The notes under the pieces: generated by a model
The model's input: the letters and a program-made list of their open reading frames with translations, nothing else
Database searches by the model: none
Told to the model about the DNA's origin: nothing
Made by a program: the position numbers and the translations under genes
Origin: Prostheceraeus crozeri
Taxonomy: Eukaryota; Platyhelminthes; Polycladida; Euryleptidae
Length of the DNA: 64,000 nt
Direction of reading: 5' to 3'
Assembly (NCBI GenBank): GCA_907163375.1
Contig: CAJQUW010000514.1
Location: 1-64,000 of the forward strand
Part shown: positions 60,338 to 64,000 of the stretch, piece after piece
Numbering within the stretch: the stretch's first letter is position 1
Layout: the number at the start of each line of letters is the position of its first letter

Positions 60338-60686
60338 AGATATTACCCAATACGTTGCCCACGATAGGAGCTAGCATCGGTAGTAACGCTGGAAGGAAAC
60401 CGCCCTTTTGTGTTAGAGTTTCCCTCTTTCTTTGAAGGGTGACTTTAGGATTTGAGATGAAACGCAATTTCGTAGCATATCGCTTAAGTAACTTTCGTTG
60501 TCTTGGTGCTAATTTCTTCGTCCTCAACTTCCTCACATGAGAAATAATTTCACGAATGAATTTATCGTTAGCATGTTGTATAGCATTGTATCGCTGATTT
60601 GCTTTCATTCGTCGGAGAGCTTGAATGGCTGAAGAAAACTTTGAAGACTTTTGACTTTTACGTTTCGTCATTTTACGTTTCGCCAT
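60306..60686 (-). CDS. Small basic core-like protein, copy B
   Basis: 126-codon frame, counterpart of 16592-16957: MAKRKMTKRKSQKSSKFSSA start, LAPRQRKLLKRYATKL, GGFLPALLPMLAPIVGNVLG tail. Its 3' end overlaps the ATPase frame by about 30 bases. Confidence 0.65.
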   Translation of the reverse strand: MAKRKMTKRKSQKSSKFSSAIQALRRMKANQRYNAIQHANDKFIREIISHVRKLRTKKLAPRQRKLLKRYATKLRFISNPKVTLQRKRETLTQKGGFLPALLPMLAPIVGNVLGNIFGSRRQLCKC

Positions 60687-60694
60687 TTTCCGTG

Positions 60695-61080
60695 TTAGTC
60701 TTTGCTAAAACCTGTCTTTACCACATTTACATAGGTACTAACTATTGCGGCATAAGTGACACTCGAAATGAGCAATATCACGGTGGTTACATTGGCAAAG
60801 TTGAATGCAATTACGTATGAAACAGCGTTGACAAAAAGTATGCTTACATCTCTTGAAGATGCGCTTTTCATTTCCATCCGTTCGCTTACATACATCGCAA
60901 CACATAGTTTCACCGTTACTGATGTCTATAGCAAGTCTTTTTGAAGATATGAATTTGCTAGCCTTTTCTAAATAATAGACGCATGTACAGAAGGAATATA
61001 CTTCGAGAGTGAGCAGGCATAGCTCGAAAACCAGTTATGCTACAATCAAGTACCACTGCATTTTCAATTTTTTTCATAGA
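60695..61080 (-). pseudogene. RING-finger protein, copy B
   Basis: Counterpart of 16229-16540; the Cys/His ligands are still recognisable in translation but the gene is broken (about two breaks). Lies between the PolB-domain paralog and the core-like gene, as in copy A. Confidence 0.55.
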
Positions 61081-61473
61081 AAGTTGAATGTGAATATCTG
61101 AAATTGCTTCAATCACTAGACTGCTGCCATGATGGTTAAATGCGTTAAGACGTTCAGCAATTTTTATCATATGTCTTTTAAAAAATTCTTCGGGGTGATC
61201 TACCACTTCCATTGAATAAGAAGCAAAATGGAAAGAGCGACTTTCCACCTCTTCCTTTCCAAAATGACTAAACTTAATTTTCGCAACTATTCGCGCCATG
61301 AAAATGCTATCAAAGAATGTATTCATTAACTCTGGAAATAGAGTGCTAGCATCATCGACCACTGCTTCGATGTCGGTCTCATCTTTATGAAAATTTATCA
61401 CATAATCTTGAACAGCTCCTTTTAAACTTTGCCTATGAAAATGTAATGTTCCGCAGTCGTTTGAGAAAGACAT
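60958..61473 (-). CDS. Stand-alone relative of the PolB N-terminal domain, copy B
   Basis: 171-codon frame; residues 1-135 match 15822-16232 (ARIVAKIKFSHFG, SFHFASYSMEVV, LNAFNHHGSSLVIEAISDIH). The C-terminal extension runs into the following RING gene's sequence and is not part of the domain. Function unknown; see copy A. Confidence 0.45.
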   Translation of the reverse strand: MSFSNDCGTLHFHRQSLKGAVQDYVINFHKDETDIEAVVDDASTLFPELMNTFFDSIFMARIVAKIKFSHFGKEEVESRSFHFASYSMEVVDHPEEFFKRHMIKIAERLNAFNHHGSSLVIEAISDIHIQLSMKKIENAVVLDCSITGFRAMPAHSRSIFLLYMRLLFRKG

Positions 61474-61557
61474 GATCGCCCTTTATCTAACCCATCCATT
61501 GCATGAAAACAACTCTTCGCATAATAACATTTATTGAATAACGGTAACAAGCATGCA

Positions 61558-62839
61558 TTATAAATCAATGGTTTGAAAGAGATAAAATAGATACAGCTGG
61601 TAACTATCATACAGCGAGCAATGATAACCATACAGGACTTTGGCAGTGTTGAGGTAAGGAGGAAAGAAGCATTGGTTATGAACGTAGCTACTACAACGAA
61701 CAGACAAAATAGGAACACACAAATCCTTAAAACGTTTCGTGACTTCATGATAATGTTGATTCACTCTACTATCCCAAGGTGGGAGCAAAATATCATCAAT
61801 GATTAGATTGGGAAATACTTTCCTCTCCTTACCAGGATTATTACAAAAGATGCGTATAACATTGAAAGCAGCTAACCATCGTTTAAAGTCAATAAGAAGA
61901 GCACTCTCACAAGAAAAGCCATAGTCTTGCAAATATTTCAGATTAAGTCCATGAATGTGTTTTCTCGCCCATTGATCAACATTGGGATCGCAGTTGGCAT
62001 GTTGATGATAGACACTAACAATCTGATATGTCCAATTGTTCATAGCAATAGCACTGAGCTCCTGTACAGGTTCACCCTTCTTTGATATTCGTTTTGAGGC
62101 AGCATTCTTCTCCGACTTGCGCTTCGTACCACTGCTGTTAAGGATTTGATCAATTATGTCGTCCACGTTGGGTGGTTTTGGAATATATAGGATGGATTCC
62201 ATATGCATGGAGAGAGAGGCTATTTTATTATCCTTGTGACGACCATAATATAGCCCATTCACTTTGAAAAGGATATCCCAAGTACCTTCTCCGAGCTCGT
62301 CGCATGTGATGGATGTTGAATGATCTCCCTCCTTCTTATAGTAAGTACACCAATGTGATACCGGTAGGCAAATGTGATTACCATCCCAAATCTTTCTATA
62401 GGGAGTATCCTTGTCATCTCTCGCCTTCCACTCTTGAGCAAGAGGAGTAGGAATGTCCATATTTAATGTCACGTACTCCTCAATAATATCAAGTTGGCGG
62501 CGAATGTACGGACTCACGGGGATCAGTATGTAGTCCCCATACTGATTGCGCATTATCTTGACATCTGTGGAAGGGAGCATTCCCGTTTGGAGTACTACGC
62601 TATGATCGTCATAACGCAAGACTTGTTTAAATTTACGTTGTAGCGGTGTAGGATTATGTACCTTGGTTGTTTCTTCCACTGGCCTCAGTTGTGGATGATC
62701 TGATCGTAGCGAACCTTGTAACGTTTGACCGCCATTTTGTCCTACTAGTGCAGCAGATGGAGTAGATGCCTGAAAATGAAAAAGATTGTATTAAGTTTAC
62801 GTTCAAGGGAGGAGAGGGAGGGAAGTAGCGACTTACCAT
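61558..62839 (-). pseudogene. Gene 1 and exonuclease-like module in one frame, copy B
   Basis: ATG at 62837-62839, intron 62770-62836, then one open frame through gene-1 sequence (MRNQYGDYILIPVSPYIR, WCTYYKKEGDHSTS, FKVNGLYYGRHKDNKIASLS, basic linker) directly into the exonuclease-like module (VQELSAIAM, HIHGLNLKYLQDYGFSC, HCSLYDSYQL). In copy A these are two genes. I treat this as a rearranged, non-ancestral form. The uninterrupted gene-1 middle part shows a Cys/His set (ICLPVSHWC, SITC) that could bind metal. Confidence 0.55.
62770..62836 (-). other. Start-codon intron of gene 1 (copy B)
   Basis: 67 bp, donor ATG/GTAAGTCGC, acceptor TTCATTTTCAG/GCATCT. Same as copy A (14245-14311). Confidence 0.7.
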
Positions 62840-62938
62840 TTTAGTTGGATAATAGAATAGGGAACTAGAGAGAGAAAATGTGCGCCCGTCACTCGTGTGA
62901 TTCAACGATGGAATGATTCTCACTGTGGAAGGCTCGCT

Positions 62939-62947
62939 ATTTATATA
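62939..62947 (-). promoter_or_regulatory. TATA box of gene 1 (copy B)
   Basis: Minus strand TATATAAAT, 100 bases before the ATG, followed by the same conserved leader as copy A. Confidence 0.65.
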
Positions 62948-62999
62948 GAAATGCTTGATTCTCATTGGATGACGATCCTCATTGGACAATAACATCAAG

Positions 63000-63532
63000 C
63001 TGATTCCAAATCTGGCCTCCGTTTTCCAATCCGATGCTTCGTTTTGAAGCTACAGCCCAAAACGTCCCAAATTCTAACTCTGTCGTTTTTCGCCAATCTC
63101 CCAAAATCTTGAATGGTGTCTCACATCTAAACGAAGACAGATATGAACAAGCCGATTCTTTCAGTGAATTTGTCTCACACTTAGCTTTCAAACGAGCTAT
63201 TGCACGACTTTCTACGATCACTAGAAGCAAAATTGGAAGTTTGGTGCCGAGGGGGGGGAGGTCCATGAAATTTGATGGAACTTGTTGTGGTAAAGGTCCC
63301 AGGTCGAAATGCGACGCTTTGGAAAATTTTCAAAATTTTGTCCATACAAAGTCACTTTTAGGTGAGCTCCGACCTAAAATCTTGTAACAGCTCTAACTTT
63401 TGAATGGCTGGTCCGATTGACTCGCAACAAAAATGTCACCGAGCAGTTTTTTCTCCTCTTTCAAACGAGTATCTATAAGACAAAATCCATCAACTAGAAC
63501 CAAAATTAGAAGATCGCTGTCGGGGGGGGGGG
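63000..63532. repeat. TIR-proximal repeat modules of copy B
   Basis: One module of the type found in the TIRs of A and C (CCGATGCTTCGTTTTG, AAAACGTCCCAAATTCTAAC, CGAAGACAGATATGAAC, ending in a G-run at 63251) is followed by two modules specific to copy B ending in G-runs (near 63530). No gene. Confidence 0.65.
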
Positions 63533-63928
63533 TCAGTGAAATTTGATGAAACAAACTTTGGTCAGGGTCCCAGGTCGAAATGCCACACTTTGGAAAATTT
63601 TCAAAATTTTGTCCATACAAAGCCACTCTGACACTTAGGATTTTTTCAGGTGAGCTCCGACATTCCACCCTCCCAACCTGGCCGGCACACCACGCCAACC
63701 TGGAGAGCGCATCACAAACCACCGCTCGCTACGTCGGCGGGTCAGAGGGGGGGACGTCAGACTCGGAGCAACACGGCGGCTCACCACGACCGACTCGGCT
63801 GACAGGAGGGGGGGGACGTCAGACTCGAAGCAACACGGCGGCTCACCACGACCGACTCGGCTGACAGGAGGGGGGGGACGTCAGCGACGGCGGCCATCTT
63901 GCGCGGTGGAGGAGTTTTACTTACTACT
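63533..63928. repeat. TIR of copy B, right
   Basis: Inverted match of 37000-37365; ends GGAGTTTTACTTACTACT at 63928. Contains two copies of a unit of about 70 bp (GGCGGCTCACCACGACCGAC, GGCTGACAGGAGGGGGGG, ACGTCAGACTCGAAGCAACA). Confidence 0.88.
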
Positions 63929-64000
63929 GAGAAAAGTACAAATAAAATCACCAAGGTAGTCTCAAAGAATACTTCAGTTACTTCTGGACACACAGAGGAG
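63929..64000. other. Target duplication (63929-63934) and host flank
   Basis: GAGAAA repeats the six bases before the left terminus; the remaining 66 bases are unique host sequence with nothing recognisable. Confidence 0.85.

Larger units (their letters stand above)
37000..63928 (-). mobile_element. Polinton/Maverick copy B, with both termini and target duplication
   Basis: The element is 26.9 kb with inverted termini AGTAGTAAGTAAAACTCC (37000) and the reverse complement ending at 63928, flanked by GAGAAA on both sides. All Polinton marker genes are present. Its excess length is explained by a 3.2-kb tandem duplication (about 52507-58890) and a 3,284-bp DNA transposon inside polymerase (42316-45599); without them it is about 20.4 kb, a normal size. 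Late genes are mostly whole; gene 1 with exonuclease, RING, integrase, structural gene 1, PC4-like 1, polymerase, the MQTPNSQ gene and the zinc/coiled-coil gene carry breaks or changes, perhaps ten or so in total. The nearly perfect target duplication and high identity to copy A indicate a fairly young insertion. Confidence 0.93.

Overview
The window is invertebrate-type nuclear DNA: AT-rich, GT-AG introns, AATAAA poly(A) signals and no bacterial gene layout. I cannot name the species. I find no ordinary host gene. The content is three related copies of one Polinton/Maverick (adintovirus-like) lineage, set in gene-poor host DNA and treated here as fossils.

Layout. (1) 1-7374, copy C: the damaged right-hand part of a Polinton that begins before the window. 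It keeps a gene-1 remnant, two small genes, a 370-bp tandem array and a long repeat-filled terminal repeat (TIR). (2) 7375-13369: host DNA without a recognisable gene. (3) about 13370-32369, copy A: + orientation, about 19 kb, several breaks. (4) 32370-36993: host DNA. (5) 37000-63928, copy B: opposite orientation, with a clear 6-bp target duplication (GAGAAA) and termini of the form AGTAGTAAG...CTTACTACT. B is larger than usual because it holds a 3.2-kb internal tandem duplication of its capsid/integrase segment and a 3.3-kb non-autonomous DNA transposon inside its polymerase gene. (6) 63935-64000: host flank.

Shared gene order (A orientation): TIR; gene 1 (TATA box, 67-bp intron directly after ATG, RING-like C-terminus); DEDDh-exonuclease-like protein; a stand-alone relative of the polymerase N-terminal domain; RING protein; basic core-like protein; packaging ATPase; unknown virion-type protein; Cys-rich small ORF; integrase with chromodomain; second basic core-like protein; F54H12.2-like major capsid candidate; adenain-like protease. 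Then on the opposite strand come a TATA-binding-protein-like gene and two PC4-like genes, followed on the first strand by two large related structural proteins. Last, on the opposite strand, are the protein-primed DNA polymerase B and a zinc/coiled-coil gene beside the other TIR.

Working model (inference): replication and regulatory genes have TATA boxes and leader introns and look like an early class. The virion genes are tightly packed, partly overlapping and intronless, and look like a late class. A self-encoded TBP-like protein plus PC4-like proteins would be a viral transcription-initiation module, which I do not know to be described for Polintons and which I consider the most interesting content of the window. 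A and B are about 97-98% identical in late proteins, clearly less in the polymerase, and strongly diverged in the zinc/coiled-coil gene, so they look like mosaics of related lineages.
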